From NCBI GenBank assembly GCA_023245435.1, contig JAHFKH010000004.1, positions 3,714 to 37,958 of the forward strand: DNA of 34,245 bases, read 5' to 3'. A program made the translations under genes and the position numbers. This document shows, piece by piece, positions 21,687-30,419 of this stretch. Below the pieces are notes generated by a model. The model saw only the letters and a list, made by a program, of their open reading frames with translations, had not been told where the DNA came from and ran no database searches. Every line of letters starts with the position of its first letter. The first letter of the stretch is position 1. Source of the DNA: Candidatus Shapirobacteria bacterium (GTDB lineage: Bacteria; Patescibacteriota; Microgenomatia; UBA12405).

Positions 21687-22125
21687 CAATATTTACCGCA
21701 ATTTACTAACCCAATATCCTACTTTTTACCGCAATATTTAACCAATACTCCGTAATATTTCCGCAGAAATTTACCTATTTTTAACATTCTATACATTTAC
21801 CGCATAATATACAATTATTATAATAATTAATATACAAAATATATCTATTCAAATCATTTAAAACGAATTTGCCCAAAACTATACAATTTAATATATTAAA
21901 AATGCTTCATCTTTCTCTAATTTTATCCCCTCATTTATGCTTCAAAATATATCACCAACACTATCACAAAATATATCAACAAATAATTAATTTTTAAAAA
22001 ATATTGTTTAAATAAAATACCATCAACCATACTTTAATCAACTAAAATAATCACATTATTAACCTATTTGTCTGTACAAACCGATATCATTACCTACCTA
22101 GCAGTTATTAAGTTACTTTGCCAAT
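21687..22125. other. Very AT-rich intergenic gap with a recurring TTTACCGCA motif
   Basis: 439 bases without a convincing gene, between tRNA-Arg and the leuS 3' end. TTTACCGCA recurs near 21691, 21726 and 21797, with weaker variants between. A 31-codon frame at 21902 has no good signals. No clear RNA fold or terminator was found by eye. Confidence 0.5.
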
Positions 22126-24501
22126 TTAGCCTTTAACCACCAAATTTATCATTTTTCCCTCGACATATATTTCTTTTATTATGGTCTTACCCACTAACCA
22201 TTTCTTCACATTTTCTAATTCCTTTGCCATAGCCACAACATTTTCTTTAACTCGTAACTGTTCACTCGTAACTGTTAACTGATCTCTAACTTTTCCATTA
22301 ATTGCCACTGGTAACTTCACCACCTCGTCTATTAAGTACTTCTCCTGTGCCACCGGCCATGATGTGCTGTGTATTGAATTATTATTTCCCGTTTGGCTCC
22401 ACAACTCCTCGGTTATATATGGCGCAAAAGGGGCTAATAGCTTCAACAATACTTCTATCGAATTTTTATCTATCTTAATTTTTTCTAAATCGTTTAATCC
22501 TCCCATTAATTTAGCAATTGCTGTATTGTAACCAAATTCATTTATATCCTTGGTTAATCCAAATATTAGCTTGTTTATTACCAAATTACAATCATCATTG
22601 CTAGCAGATTTATTATTAATCTGATTAATTATATATTTCTCGAATCTATCTAAAAATCTTTTTACTCCCATTAAAGTATTTTCATTCCAAGCCATTGTTC
22701 CCTCAAATGGTCCCATAAACATCATATACATTCGCACTACATCAACTCCATATTTATCAGCCACTGTCTCAGGCACTATTACGTTCCCTTTTGATTTACT
22801 CATTCGATTATTATCGGGTCCTAATATTACTCCATGCGACATTCGCACCGCATATGGTTCAGGTGTTGGCACCACTTTTAAATCGTACAAAAACTGATGA
22901 ATAAATCTAGAATATAGCAAATGCAGCGTATTGTGTTCATCACCACCAATATAAACATTAACTGGCAACCATTTTTTAAGTGTATCAAAAGATGCCAGTT
23001 CTTTATTATTATGTGGATCACAATATCTCATAAAATACCAATCGCTACCTGCCCAGTTGGGCATGGTGTCAGTCTCCCTTTTGGCCACCCCTCCACACTT
23101 GGGACACGTACAATTTACAAAACTTTCAATTCGTGACAGTGGACTTAAACCATCATCAGTTGGTTCGTACGCTTCAACCTCAGGCAACACAATCGGTAGG
23201 TTTTCTTCCTTCTCAGTTACCCAGCCACATTTTGGACAGTTTATCATTGGTATTGGTTCACCCCAATAATGTTGGCGACTGAATATCCAATCGCGCAAAT
23301 GATAACTGCTCGCCCCTTCCCCTATTCCCTTATTTATTATTAATTCAATTGCTTTTTTAACTTCTTCAGCAACATTTACTTTCTTTTCATCATCATAAAC
23401 ATTAATAATTGGTAAATTAAATTTTTGGGCAAACTCCTTATCTCGCTCATCATGTGCCGGCACCGACATAATTGCCCCTGTTCCGTAACTGACCAAGACA
23501 AAATCAGATATCCAAATTGGAATTTCTTTGTTATTAATAGGGTTAATGGCATACAAACCCGAAAACACTCCTGTTTTTTCTTTATTTAATTCCGTTCTTT
23601 CCATTTCCGACTTCTTCCGTGCCTGTTTTACATATTCCTGTATTTTTTCTCGTTCCTCATTCGTAATTCGTAATTCGTAATTATCAATTATTCCATTTAT
23701 TAATTCATGTTCTGGTGCCACCACCATAAATGTCGCCCCAGATAAAGTATCGGGTCTGGTTGTAAACACCTCCAATTCTTTTATCTGAGATCTGACATCT
23801 GAGATCTGAAATCTAATCTTCGCTCCTTCCGATTTACCAATCCAATTAATTTGTGCTTGTTTGACCTTATCAATAAATGAGGTGTCTTTTAAACCATCAA
23901 TCAACCGATCGGCATATTTGGTTATTTTAACTACCCATTGTGAAATATTGCGTCGCGACACTTCACTCCCACAACGTTCACATTTACCATCAACCACTTC
24001 TTCGTTTGCTAAACCAATTTTGCAACTAGGACACCAGTTAATCGGCATTTCTTTTTTATATGCCAAACCAGCTTCAAATAATTTAATAAATATCCATTGC
24101 GTCCATTTGTAATATTGTGGATCAGTGGTATTTATTTCTCGCTCCCAATCAAACGAAAAAGCTAATTTTTTCATTTGATTTCTAAAATTATCCGTGTTTT
24201 CTTTGGTTACCTCTTGCGGTTTTCGCTTCATTTTAATCGCATAGTTTTCCGTTGGCAAACCAAATGCATCCCACCCCATCGGATACAACACATTGTTTCC
24301 CCGCATTCTCATAAACCGAGCATAAATATCTCCCCCCGTAAAAGAAAAAGCATGGCCGACATGTAAACCCGAGCCTGACGGATATGGGAATTCATTCAGC
24401 ACATACACTTTTGGCTTATCACTTTTATCATCCGCCTTATACAAATTTTTATTTTCGGCCCAAATCCTCTGCCACTTATCTTCAATTAACTTAAAATCCA
24501 T
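22126..24501 (-). CDS. leuS: Leucyl-tRNA synthetase with three heptamer-repeat segments
   Basis: A class I synthetase of 791 residues. The HIGH-type motif is PYPSGSGLHVGH, the KMSKS motif is NRMSKSKGN, the editing domain has TTRPDTLSGATF and MSVPAHDERD, and there are zinc-knuckle pairs such as CPSC/CERC and CPKC. Three short stretches are encoded by 35-bp heptanucleotide arrays: about residues 229-240 (RFQISDVRSQI), 270-282 (DNYELRITNE) and 740-751 (QLTVTSEQLRV). They lie at the editing-domain entry, in the editing domain and in the C-terminal region. A TAAAAT box 8 bases before the ATG suits a leaderless mRNA. Divergent from the receiver gene. Confidence 0.96.
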   Translation of the reverse strand: MDFKLIEDKWQRIWAENKNLYKADDKSDKPKVYVLNEFPYPSGSGLHVGHAFSFTGGDIYARFMRMRGNNVLYPMGWDAFGLPTENYAIKMKRKPQEVTKENTDNFRNQMKKLAFSFDWEREINTTDPQYYKWTQWIFIKLFEAGLAYKKEMPINWCPSCKIGLANEEVVDGKCERCGSEVSRRNISQWVVKITKYADRLIDGLKDTSFIDKVKQAQINWIGKSEGAKIRFQISDVRSQIKELEVFTTRPDTLSGATFMVVAPEHELINGIIDNYELRITNEEREKIQEYVKQARKKSEMERTELNKEKTGVFSGLYAINPINNKEIPIWISDFVLVSYGTGAIMSVPAHDERDKEFAQKFNLPIINVYDDEKKVNVAEEVKKAIELIINKGIGEGASSYHLRDWIFSRQHYWGEPIPMINCPKCGWVTEKEENLPIVLPEVEAYEPTDDGLSPLSRIESFVNCTCPKCGGVAKRETDTMPNWAGSDWYFMRYCDPHNNKELASFDTLKKWLPVNVYIGGDEHNTLHLLYSRFIHQFLYDLKVVPTPEPYAVRMSHGVILGPDNNRMSKSKGNVIVPETVADKYGVDVVRMYMMFMGPFEGTMAWNENTLMGVKRFLDRFEKYIINQINNKSASNDDCNLVINKLIFGLTKDINEFGYNTAIAKLMGGLNDLEKIKIDKNSIEVLLKLLAPFAPYITEELWSQTGNNNSIHSTSWPVAQEKYLIDEVVKLPVAINGKVRDQLTVTSEQLRVKENVVAMAKELENVKKWLVGKTIIKEIYVEGKMINLVVKG
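22249..22283. repeat. Heptanucleotide array E (leuS C-terminal region)
   Basis: Units AACTCGT, AACTGTT, CACTCGT, AACTGTT and AACTGAT. Same family as array B in the murB promoter. Encodes QLTVTSEQLRV on the minus strand. Confidence 0.8.
23658..23692. repeat. Heptanucleotide array F (leuS editing domain)
   Basis: Units CATTCGT, AATTCGT, AATTCGT, AATTATC and AATTATT. Same family as arrays A and C. Encodes DNYELRITN on the minus strand. Confidence 0.8.
23783..23817. repeat. Heptanucleotide array G (leuS, before the editing domain)
   Basis: Units ATCTGAG, ATCTGAC, ATCTGAG, ATCTGAA and ATCTAAT. Encodes RFQISDVRSQI on the minus strand. Confidence 0.8.
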
Positions 24502-24594
24502 ATACTTCTATTTTATCTCAAAAATACACAAAATCTATCATCAACCATATTTGTTGCAAATATCACATTATTATTGGATAATAATTTGTTACTC

Positions 24595-24600
24595 TATACT
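24595..24600 (+). promoter_or_regulatory. -10 box of the receiver gene
   Basis: TATACT ending 8 bases before the ATG at 24609. TTGGAT at 24574-24579 is a possible -35 box with a 15-bp spacer. Confidence 0.5.
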
Positions 24601-24608
24601 CACCAAAC

Positions 24609-24962
24609 ATGTCATTAAAAATCCTCATTGTCGAAGATGATTTATTTTCCGCCAATATTTATCAAAACCACTTAACCAAAGCTGGTTATATTTCCAAAAT
24701 TGCCACAGATGGTCGTACCGCCTTGGATTTAGCCGATTCATTTCACCCCGACTTAATAATTTTAGATTTAATTCTTCCCAAAATTGATGGTTTTACTCTA
24801 ATTCATTTATTTAAAAAAACTCCAATTATTATAGTTTCTAATCTCGATCAAGATGACGACATTGAAAAATGTCTTAGTACCGGCGCCAAGCTGTTTATCA
24901 CCAAAGAATCAATTAACTACGACAAATTAATCTCCGAAATCAATAAATTACTCGATCACTAA
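24609..24962 (+). CDS. Stand-alone response regulator receiver domain
   Basis: A CheY-like domain of 117 residues without an output domain. The acidic pair is in LIVEDDLF, the phospho-acceptor aspartate in LIILDLILPKIDG (about residue 53), the switch serine in IIIVSNLD and the conserved lysine in FITKES. No histidine kinase is next to it, so its partner is elsewhere. The ATG is supported by a -10 box 8 bases upstream. Its 3' end overlaps the convergent comEC-C gene by 15 bases. Confidence 0.9.
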   Translation: MSLKILIVEDDLFSANIYQNHLTKAGYISKIATDGRTALDLADSFHPDLIILDLILPKIDGFTLIHLFKKTPIIIVSNLDQDDDIEKCLSTGAKLFITKESINYDKLISEINKLLDH

Positions 24963-25661
24963 ACTCCCATTAACATCAGTCCTTAACACCGACGTCCCCA
25001 CTCCCAACACTCGTCCCAAAACTTCGCTACTCGGGTGACCATAATTATTTTTACCTACCGATACGACCGCAAAATTCGCATTTATCCGCTGCAACCACGC
25101 CTGTGAATTCCCCGTTTTTGATCCGTGGTGCGACAACTTAACTACATCAATCGGCTCATTTATACTATATATAATACTGTTCTCAACCAACTCATCAATA
25201 TCACCCGTAAATAAAATCGATTTATTGGCAAATTTTAATATTCCTACTACCGAATCATTATCCCGCGGGACCAATCCCACCAGGGGAAAAATCACCTCAA
25301 ATTCAAAATTATTACCCTTGACCACATCACCCTTAAACAAATCCCCCAACCCCACTATTTTTTTAATTTGATAATATTTTTTTAATTTTTCCAAAGCCCC
25401 ACTGTGATCATTATCCAGATGCGACAACATTACTATTTCCAATTTTTTATCCCCTAGCGGCAAATTTTGATCCAAACATTTTTCAATTCCCCCGGCAACT
25501 GGCCCAGTATCGATTAACATTTGAAAATAACCAGAAGTTACCAAAGCCGCATCACCTTGCCCCACGTTACAAAAAATTACTTTAACTTTATTACTCGGAA
25601 TTACCACTATCCAACCCCACATCAAATATATCAATCCCAATAAAAAATATTTTTTATACAT
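24948..25661 (-). CDS. ComEC C-terminal half: metallo-beta-lactamase-fold nuclease domain as a separate protein
   Basis: A protein of 237 residues with one N-terminal membrane segment (KYFLLGLIYLMWGWIVVI), then an MBL domain as in the ComEC/Rec2 C-terminus: VIFCNVGQGDAALV, LIDTGPVAGG, the metal motif SHLDNDHSGAL, LFTGDIDE, KLSHHGSKTG and GKNNYGHPSSEVL. In most bacteria this is fused to the channel domain and is thought to degrade the non-transforming strand during uptake. Here it begins within the end of the upstream channel gene (8-base overlap), so the two halves are translationally coupled. Confidence 0.88.
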   Translation of the reverse strand: MYKKYFLLGLIYLMWGWIVVIPSNKVKVIFCNVGQGDAALVTSGYFQMLIDTGPVAGGIEKCLDQNLPLGDKKLEIVMLSHLDNDHSGALEKLKKYYQIKKIVGLGDLFKGDVVKGNNFEFEVIFPLVGLVPRDNDSVVGILKFANKSILFTGDIDELVENSIIYSINEPIDVVKLSHHGSKTGNSQAWLQRINANFAVVSVGKNNYGHPSSEVLGRVLGVGTSVLRTDVNGSLVIE

Positions 25662-26463
25662 GCTTTTTTCTCATATAATAACCAACTCCTATTACATAAC
25701 TGGCCACCATCATCCAAACATTAAAACTAACTCTAACTTGAGCCATACTCGGCATTGATAAAATTTGCACCGTTTTTTCAATATATACCAACAACGGATA
25801 AAGTAACCACCAAATTGGATGAAAAATAATTCCTAAAAAGCCCAACACCGTAATCGTTTCCACCAAAAATAAAGTCATTAAATTTGACAAAGGGGCCATT
25901 AAACTTAAATATCCAAATTTAAAGGCCAATAATGGTAATAACCACAAATTTACTCTTAAAGTTGTTTTGATTACTCCCTCATTTGGATTTTGCGACACTG
26001 CCATAAATGCCAAAAATGACATCCAAAAACTTACTGAACTCAAAACTCGATAATCAGCCACTATCATTATCATCAAAACTAAAATTATCATTCGTAAAAA
26101 ATTTGTTTTTCGCCCCAACAATTGTCCCAAATACATAATTGTCACCATTATCACTGCTCGAGTCGCCGGAATTTGCCAACCGACCAAACTCACATAAAGC
26201 CAACCTATGGTAATTCCCAAAATTATAGACTGTTTTCGACCAAGCCACTGAGCCAACAATTCAATTAATCCTTTGACCACAATCATCAAATTTGAACCAG
26301 ACACTACCAAAATATGAATCAAACCCGTCACCACCATTTGGTTATAAAATTCTTTTGAAATTCCCGACACGTCACCCCACAACATTGCTACCAACATCGA
26401 TGCCTGCTGATTTGGTAAATATCTCAAAACTTCATAAATCAATCTTATCTTTAATATTTCCAT
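25654..26463 (-). CDS. comEC: ComEC/Rec2 channel domain as a separate protein
   Basis: About 269 residues with 6-8 membrane segments. The competence-domain core is visible: NQQASMLVAMLWGDVSGI, TGLIHILVVSGSNLMIVV and QIPATRAVIMVTIMYL. It would carry single-stranded DNA across the inner membrane. The usual N-terminal OB-fold region of ComEC is missing. The ATG at 26463 is preferred over a TTG at 26478. It overlaps the end of comEA by 32 bases and is followed by the separate MBL half. Confidence 0.88.
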   Translation of the reverse strand: MEILKIRLIYEVLRYLPNQQASMLVAMLWGDVSGISKEFYNQMVVTGLIHILVVSGSNLMIVVKGLIELLAQWLGRKQSIILGITIGWLYVSLVGWQIPATRAVIMVTIMYLGQLLGRKTNFLRMIILVLMIMIVADYRVLSSVSFWMSFLAFMAVSQNPNEGVIKTTLRVNLWLLPLLAFKFGYLSLMAPLSNLMTLFLVETITVLGFLGIIFHPIWWLLYPLLVYIEKTVQILSMPSMAQVRVSFNVWMMVASYVIGVGYYMRKKHV

Positions 26464-26758
26464 AAATTTTGTCCCCAATTCCCGAGACTTCCTTTAACTG
26501 TTCCTTGGAACTAAATTTACCCACACTATTTCGATAATCAACAATTCTTTGAGCCATTTTGTCACCAATTGACGGCAAATCAACCAATTCCCGCACCGTG
26601 GCTTGATTGATATTTATCTTTCCCATCATCTTTTGCTCTGCTTTAACTATGGCCACTTGTTGTTCCTTAAAATTATCAGCCAATTTAACTCGCAAGCCCA
26701 CAATCATTAACACCACCCCCACGACTATTACCAAATCCCCCCAATACCGTTTAAACAT
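26432..26758 (-). CDS. comEA: ComEA-like DNA receptor
   Basis: About 108 residues from the ATG at 26758. One membrane helix (LVIVVGVVLMIVGL) is followed by a linker and a double helix-hairpin-helix DNA-binding domain (ININQATVRELVDLPSIGDK, KFSSKEQLKEVSGIG). In the known pathway ComEA holds incoming DNA outside the membrane for ComEC. The frame is open further to 26803, but that extension is encoded by a dispersed repeat, and a TATTAT box (26765-26770, minus) 6 bases before 26758 supports the shorter start. Confidence 0.88.
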   Translation of the reverse strand: MFKRYWGDLVIVVGVVLMIVGLRVKLADNFKEQQVAIVKAEQKMMGKININQATVRELVDLPSIGDKMAQRIVDYRNSVGKFSSKEQLKEVSGIGDKIYGNIKDKIDL

Positions 26759-26790
26759 AATCAAATAATACAACTTAATATCAATATTTA

Positions 26791-26816
26791 TAGGCGGACA
26801 CATCGGTCCGCCCCTA
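26791..26816. repeat. Dispersed hairpin repeat upstream of comEA
   Basis: TAGGCGGAC...GTCCGCCCCTA with a 7-bp perfect stem (26793-26799 with 26806-26812) and loop ACATCG. It is GC-rich in AT-rich DNA. I recall close relatives in many bacterial genomes. It lies upstream of the comEA promoter. Confidence 0.6.
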
Positions 26817-26856
26817 CAAATTAAAATCGATAATAAAAATTTATTGAATTTTTATG

Positions 26857-26862
26857 TATAAT
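26857..26862 (+). promoter_or_regulatory. -10 box deciding the start of the membrane protein at 26869
   Basis: TATAAT ends 6 bases before the ATG at 26869 and directly abuts an in-frame ATG at 26854, which is therefore excluded. Confidence 0.6.
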
Positions 26863-26868
26863 TTTATA

Positions 26869-27429
26869 ATGTCTCAATATATTAAAATCATATCATTTTC
26901 TGCCGCCTGTCTGATTTCCACTATTATCATTAATACCCCATTAAATTATTATTCCCCTCAAATTATTGCCCTATTATCAATCATCACTATTATTAGCTAC
27001 TTAATCAATAAAAAAATATACCTTACCCCCTTTATTTTTTTAATTCAAATTATTGTTTTTGCTACCGGCAGTCTTCAATCACCCCTTCTATTTTTAGAAT
27101 ATTTCCTTTTATTTTCCTTGGCCTTTAGGGAAACCCCCAAAATTATTCTTATTTACTCACTAATATTATCTGTATTTATTTCCCAATCCTTAAACGGGTT
27201 TTCATCACTCATTTATTTATTTTCCTTTTTATTTATTGCCCCACTAGCCTATTTTGTAACTCAAAACAATCAAGACAATCAAAAATTGTCATACAGTCGA
27301 GAGGAAACATTGCTGTGGCTAACCTTAGACTTAAAACAAAAACTCCAAAAATTATTACCCTCAAAACAAATTCAAAAAATTATCAATCACACCGACGAAC
27401 TAATCAAAGAGTTAGAAAAAAATGACTAA
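26869..27429 (+). CDS. Polytopic membrane protein of unknown function
   Basis: About 186 residues with five to six hydrophobic helices over residues 5-135, then a charged cytoplasmic helical tail (TLDLKQKLQKLLPSKQIQKI... up to KELEKND). I do not recognise the family. It opens the surface-protein cluster and overlaps the next gene by 8 bases, so it is translationally coupled to it. Topology suggests a small integral partner, possibly a scaffold or transporter component for the secreted proteins that follow; this is inference. Confidence 0.65.
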   Translation: MSQYIKIISFSAACLISTIIINTPLNYYSPQIIALLSIITIISYLINKKIYLTPFIFLIQIIVFATGSLQSPLLFLEYFLLFSLAFRETPKIILIYSLILSVFISQSLNGFSSLIYLFSFLFIAPLAYFVTQNNQDNQKLSYSREETLLWLTLDLKQKLQKLLPSKQIQKIINHTDELIKELEKND

Positions 27430-28126
27430 AATAATTTTTCTTATTTTTCTTGTTACTAGTTTTCTGTTACCTGTTACCATTCTAGCTCAACACTTTTCGT
27501 CAAATAGCTACAATATCGATTGGGGAAATTTTAATATAACTTCAGGGCGAAAAACTTCAACCAACTATAGCTTAACCGATACTGTCGGTCAAAACGCTCC
27601 TGGTGAATATAGCAAAACTGGTGTCAAAATTAAATCTGGTTTTCAATATATTTATCCTTTTGATCAATTTTCTTTTGCCGTTGATAATTTAAGTATTGAT
27701 TTTGGTGCCCTCACTCCAGGTGTGGCTTCAACCGCGACTTCAACTTTAACTATTACTTCCCCCAGTGGTCATGGTTTTCAAATATCTAGTTTTGAAAATA
27801 CACCTCTTAAGTTAAATGGTGGCACCACTATTCCTGATGTTGCCGGCGACAATAATCTAGCCTCAGAATCAACTGCCGACTTGTGGCAAAACGCCACTAC
27901 TTACGGTTTTGGATTTAATGCTAATACTACCTATTTTACCAGTAGTAATCATTTTCGCCAGTTTGCCGATTTTTCTAATTTTGAAACTCCCCAAGTTCTT
28001 GATTCATCCAACACCCCTGTCAAAAATCATCAAACCAACATTACTTACAAAGTTAACATTTCCACAAAACAGTCAGCTGGTACTTATCAAAATTATATCG
28101 TTTATATTGCCACTCCCCAATATTAA
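27422..28126 (+). CDS. Secreted beta-sandwich surface protein
   Basis: A protein of 234 residues. A signal peptide (IIFLIFLVTSFLLPVTILAQ) is followed by a beta-rich body. The region from about residue 80 (FAVDNLSIDFGALTPGVAST...) to the end (STKQSAGTYQNYIVYIATPQY) follows the same plan as the C-terminal half of the two large paralogs downstream (FGSLSLGVANDLGQ ... STTQEAGNYENRLIYTATATF). It therefore carries one copy of a shared module. Part of the signal peptide is encoded by heptamer-like units. No known enzyme motif. No membrane anchor at the C-terminus. Confidence 0.7.
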   Translation: MTKIIFLIFLVTSFLLPVTILAQHFSSNSYNIDWGNFNITSGRKTSTNYSLTDTVGQNAPGEYSKTGVKIKSGFQYIYPFDQFSFAVDNLSIDFGALTPGVASTATSTLTITSPSGHGFQISSFENTPLKLNGGTTIPDVAGDNNLASESTADLWQNATTYGFGFNANTTYFTSSNHFRQFADFSNFETPQVLDSSNTPVKNHQTNITYKVNISTKQSAGTYQNYIVYIATPQY

Positions 28127-28129
28127 ACT

Positions 28130-28942
28130 ATGGCCAACCTTTCTATTAAACCATCTAAATTAGAAATTCAGCTTCAACCCGGAGCCAGTTATACCCAAGT
28201 CTATACTATTACTAATAATGGACAGCAGTCGGTTACCCTCAGTAGTTCTGTTGATAGTTGGGTACCCCAAGGGTCACGTGGCAACATTACCTATCTTAAT
28301 TCCCCTTCCGATATAAATTTATCTCTATCTAATTCTGATTTAAAATTGGGTCAACAATTTATTTTGTTACCCAATCAAAGCCGACAGTTAGTTTTAAAAA
28401 TTCAAGTTCCCTCTGAATTAACTAATGGCGACCGCTATCTAACCTTCTTTATCAATCAAGAAGGTAGTGCCAATCTTTCAACCAATTCAACACAGCTTAT
28501 CAGACTTGGATCACATCTGCTAATATCAGTTTCTAACACTGAACAAACTTCAACCGACTTTAAAATTATTAATTTTAAAGTCAAAAATATTTTTATTGAT
28601 ACATTTTTTTCCCCAATCAAATTTTCTGGAGAAATTCAAAATCAATCTGATTATTTTAATCAAATAGACAATTCAATCACCATTACCAAAAACAATACTA
28701 TTATAAAAGAGCTAACCATTTTTCCCGATAATGTTTTGGCTCATAACTCTCGCCAAATTCGTTGTTTAGCCGATCAATCCCCAGTTGAGTGTCAATTAAG
28801 TAAACCTCTATGGCCAGGAGTATATCAAGCTTCAATTGACAAAACTACAATTTCTTTTATTGTCTTACCATATACACTATTTATAATAATCATTTTTTTG
28901 TTTATTATATTTAAAGTAATATTTAACATCAATAAAAAGTGA
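28130..28942 (+). CDS. Membrane-anchored immunoglobulin-like surface protein (DUF916-like)
   Basis: A protein of 270 residues. The N-terminal domain (LSIKPSKLEIQLQPGASYTQVYTITNNG) resembles the NEW3/DUF916 type found in WxL-interacting and pilus-associated proteins. A second beta region spans about residues 140-230. A C-terminal helix (YTLFIIIIFLFIIFKVIF) and a basic tail anchor it. A classical N-terminal signal peptide is not evident. It starts 3 bases after the previous stop, and its stop overlaps the next GTG start (GTGA), so it is part of one operon. Confidence 0.65.
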   Translation: MANLSIKPSKLEIQLQPGASYTQVYTITNNGQQSVTLSSSVDSWVPQGSRGNITYLNSPSDINLSLSNSDLKLGQQFILLPNQSRQLVLKIQVPSELTNGDRYLTFFINQEGSANLSTNSTQLIRLGSHLLISVSNTEQTSTDFKIINFKVKNIFIDTFFSPIKFSGEIQNQSDYFNQIDNSITITKNNTIIKELTIFPDNVLAHNSRQIRCLADQSPVECQLSKPLWPGVYQASIDKTTISFIVLPYTLFIIIIFLFIIFKVIFNINKK

Positions 28943-30384
28943 AAACAATATTATTAATTCTATTTTTGATTTTTCCCCAAATTGCTTTAGCCTCCCCCAC
29001 CGAGTTTAAAGACACTCTTTCCTCCTCTCAACTTTCTTATTTTGCCCGACTCGACTCGGGAGTCAATACTGGTGATTCATTAATCAAAGTTGCTCTCAGT
29101 GGCAACCCCAGCAACAATACTAACAATCTTTTTGTCGGTGATACTGTTGGAATTGGCACTACTGCAACCAGTGGACCACTCACAATTTATACTATCAATG
29201 ATATTGGTAACACTGCTCTTTTCCAAATTAATTCAGGAATTGGTTCAAGCAACGCTTTTGCTGGTGCGGCCATCATTGCCACTCGTTCAGCTATCCATAC
29301 ATTTTCCTTTGTCCCTCAATCAAATTTTACCGGTGGATTTTGGGAATTTTTAATCAAAGCCACCGATACTTCTGGTGAAACTGGAAACGATGGTATTCCC
29401 GATACTAATGGTTTTGATTTAGGTGCTACCACCCCAAGTTCAGGCGCTAATGGCCTTGGCACTCGCTTAAAAATTACCGACGTTACTTGTCCCAATTGGG
29501 GTACCGGTACCACCACCGCCTATAGCGTTGGTACCACCGCTTTGGTTACCACTACCACTGGCACCACTACTTATCACGTTATTTCCTGTTATTTGGGTGT
29601 CGGTGGTACCAATTTAATTGGAGGTACGGGTTATACCCTAACTATAGGCAAAGATTTGGGTAGCGGTAGCCAACTTATTAACCCCAGCCCCAAAGACGCC
29701 AACCAAGGTTCAGCTGATGTCTATACTTTTTATATTCGTCACCGTGATTCTAGCTCGACTTTATTTGACTCCGACACAGTTCAAGGCAAAATTGCCCTAA
29801 TCGAGGCCGTTCGAGTCACTGCTATTGTCGATCCCACTATTACTTTTACGATTGACGCCATTGGGGTTGGTGTCGGCTCAACTGCCTGTAATTCACCTGC
29901 TTTTGGTACCAATGCCGCCAGCACCACTGCCACTCAAGTTTCTTTTGGTTCAGTTCCACTCGGTGTTGCCAATGATTTGGGTCAACGATTATCATGTACT
30001 ACCAACTCCAACAATGGTTATGTCGTCACCGTTTATGAAGACGGTAAAATGAAAAATATTAGCGACGGCATTACTATTCCCGATACCAATTGTGGTGGTA
30101 ATGGTTGTACTAGCAGCGGTGTTGGTACTAGCTGGACTTCATTTAATACTTCTGGTTGGGGTTATACCATTCAAAATTTAAATGTTGGTAATACTATTTT
30201 TAGCAATCCTAATTATCGACCTTTTGCCGATGGGTCCAGTAATGCTCAAGAAATAATGAAAAATACTGGCACTCCCACTACCACCGAACAAGCTTATGTT
30301 TGCTATCGTTTAACTGCTTCAACTACCCAAGAAGCCGGAAATTATGAAAATCGTTTAATTTATACGGCCACAGCCACCTTCTAA
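28939..30384 (+). CDS. Large secreted surface protein, paralog 1
   Basis: A protein of 481 residues with a signal peptide (TILLILFLIFPQIALASP). The body starts FKDTLSSSQLSYFARLDSG and is rich in Gly, Thr and Ser, with beta-strand patterns. The last 150 residues carry the module shared with the 27422 gene, with cysteine-containing segments (TACNSPAFGTN, CGGNGCTSSG) and the ending NYENRLIYTATATF. It aligns along its whole length with the next gene, so the pair is a tandem duplication. The GTG start overlaps the previous stop. No sorting motif or membrane anchor is visible; it may form a surface layer or fibre. Confidence 0.75.
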   Translation: MKTILLILFLIFPQIALASPTEFKDTLSSSQLSYFARLDSGVNTGDSLIKVALSGNPSNNTNNLFVGDTVGIGTTATSGPLTIYTINDIGNTALFQINSGIGSSNAFAGAAIIATRSAIHTFSFVPQSNFTGGFWEFLIKATDTSGETGNDGIPDTNGFDLGATTPSSGANGLGTRLKITDVTCPNWGTGTTTAYSVGTTALVTTTTGTTTYHVISCYLGVGGTNLIGGTGYTLTIGKDLGSGSQLINPSPKDANQGSADVYTFYIRHRDSSSTLFDSDTVQGKIALIEAVRVTAIVDPTITFTIDAIGVGVGSTACNSPAFGTNAASTTATQVSFGSVPLGVANDLGQRLSCTTNSNNGYVVTVYEDGKMKNISDGITIPDTNCGGNGCTSSGVGTSWTSFNTSGWGYTIQNLNVGNTIFSNPNYRPFADGSSNAQEIMKNTGTPTTTEQAYVCYRLTASTTQEAGNYENRLIYTATATF

Positions 30385-30413
30385 TTGACTTCCAAACCAA
30401 TTGTAACTATATT
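30385..30413 (+). promoter_or_regulatory. Strong promoter of surface paralog 2
   Basis: TTGACT (30385-30390), a 17-bp spacer and TATATT (30408-30413), the best two-box promoter in the window. The GTG start at 30420 is 6 bases further on, so the mRNA is leaderless. It begins at the base after the paralog 1 stop. Confidence 0.7.
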
Positions 30414-30419
30414 TAATTA

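Noticed and set aside
21902..21997. 31-codon frame in the tRNA-leuS gap
   Set aside because: No ribosome binding site or convincing -10 box, and composition no different from surrounding AT-rich DNA.
26759..26803. N-terminal extension of ComEA beginning at 26803
   Set aside because: The extension is encoded by a dispersed GC-rich repeat and the promoter lies downstream of it.
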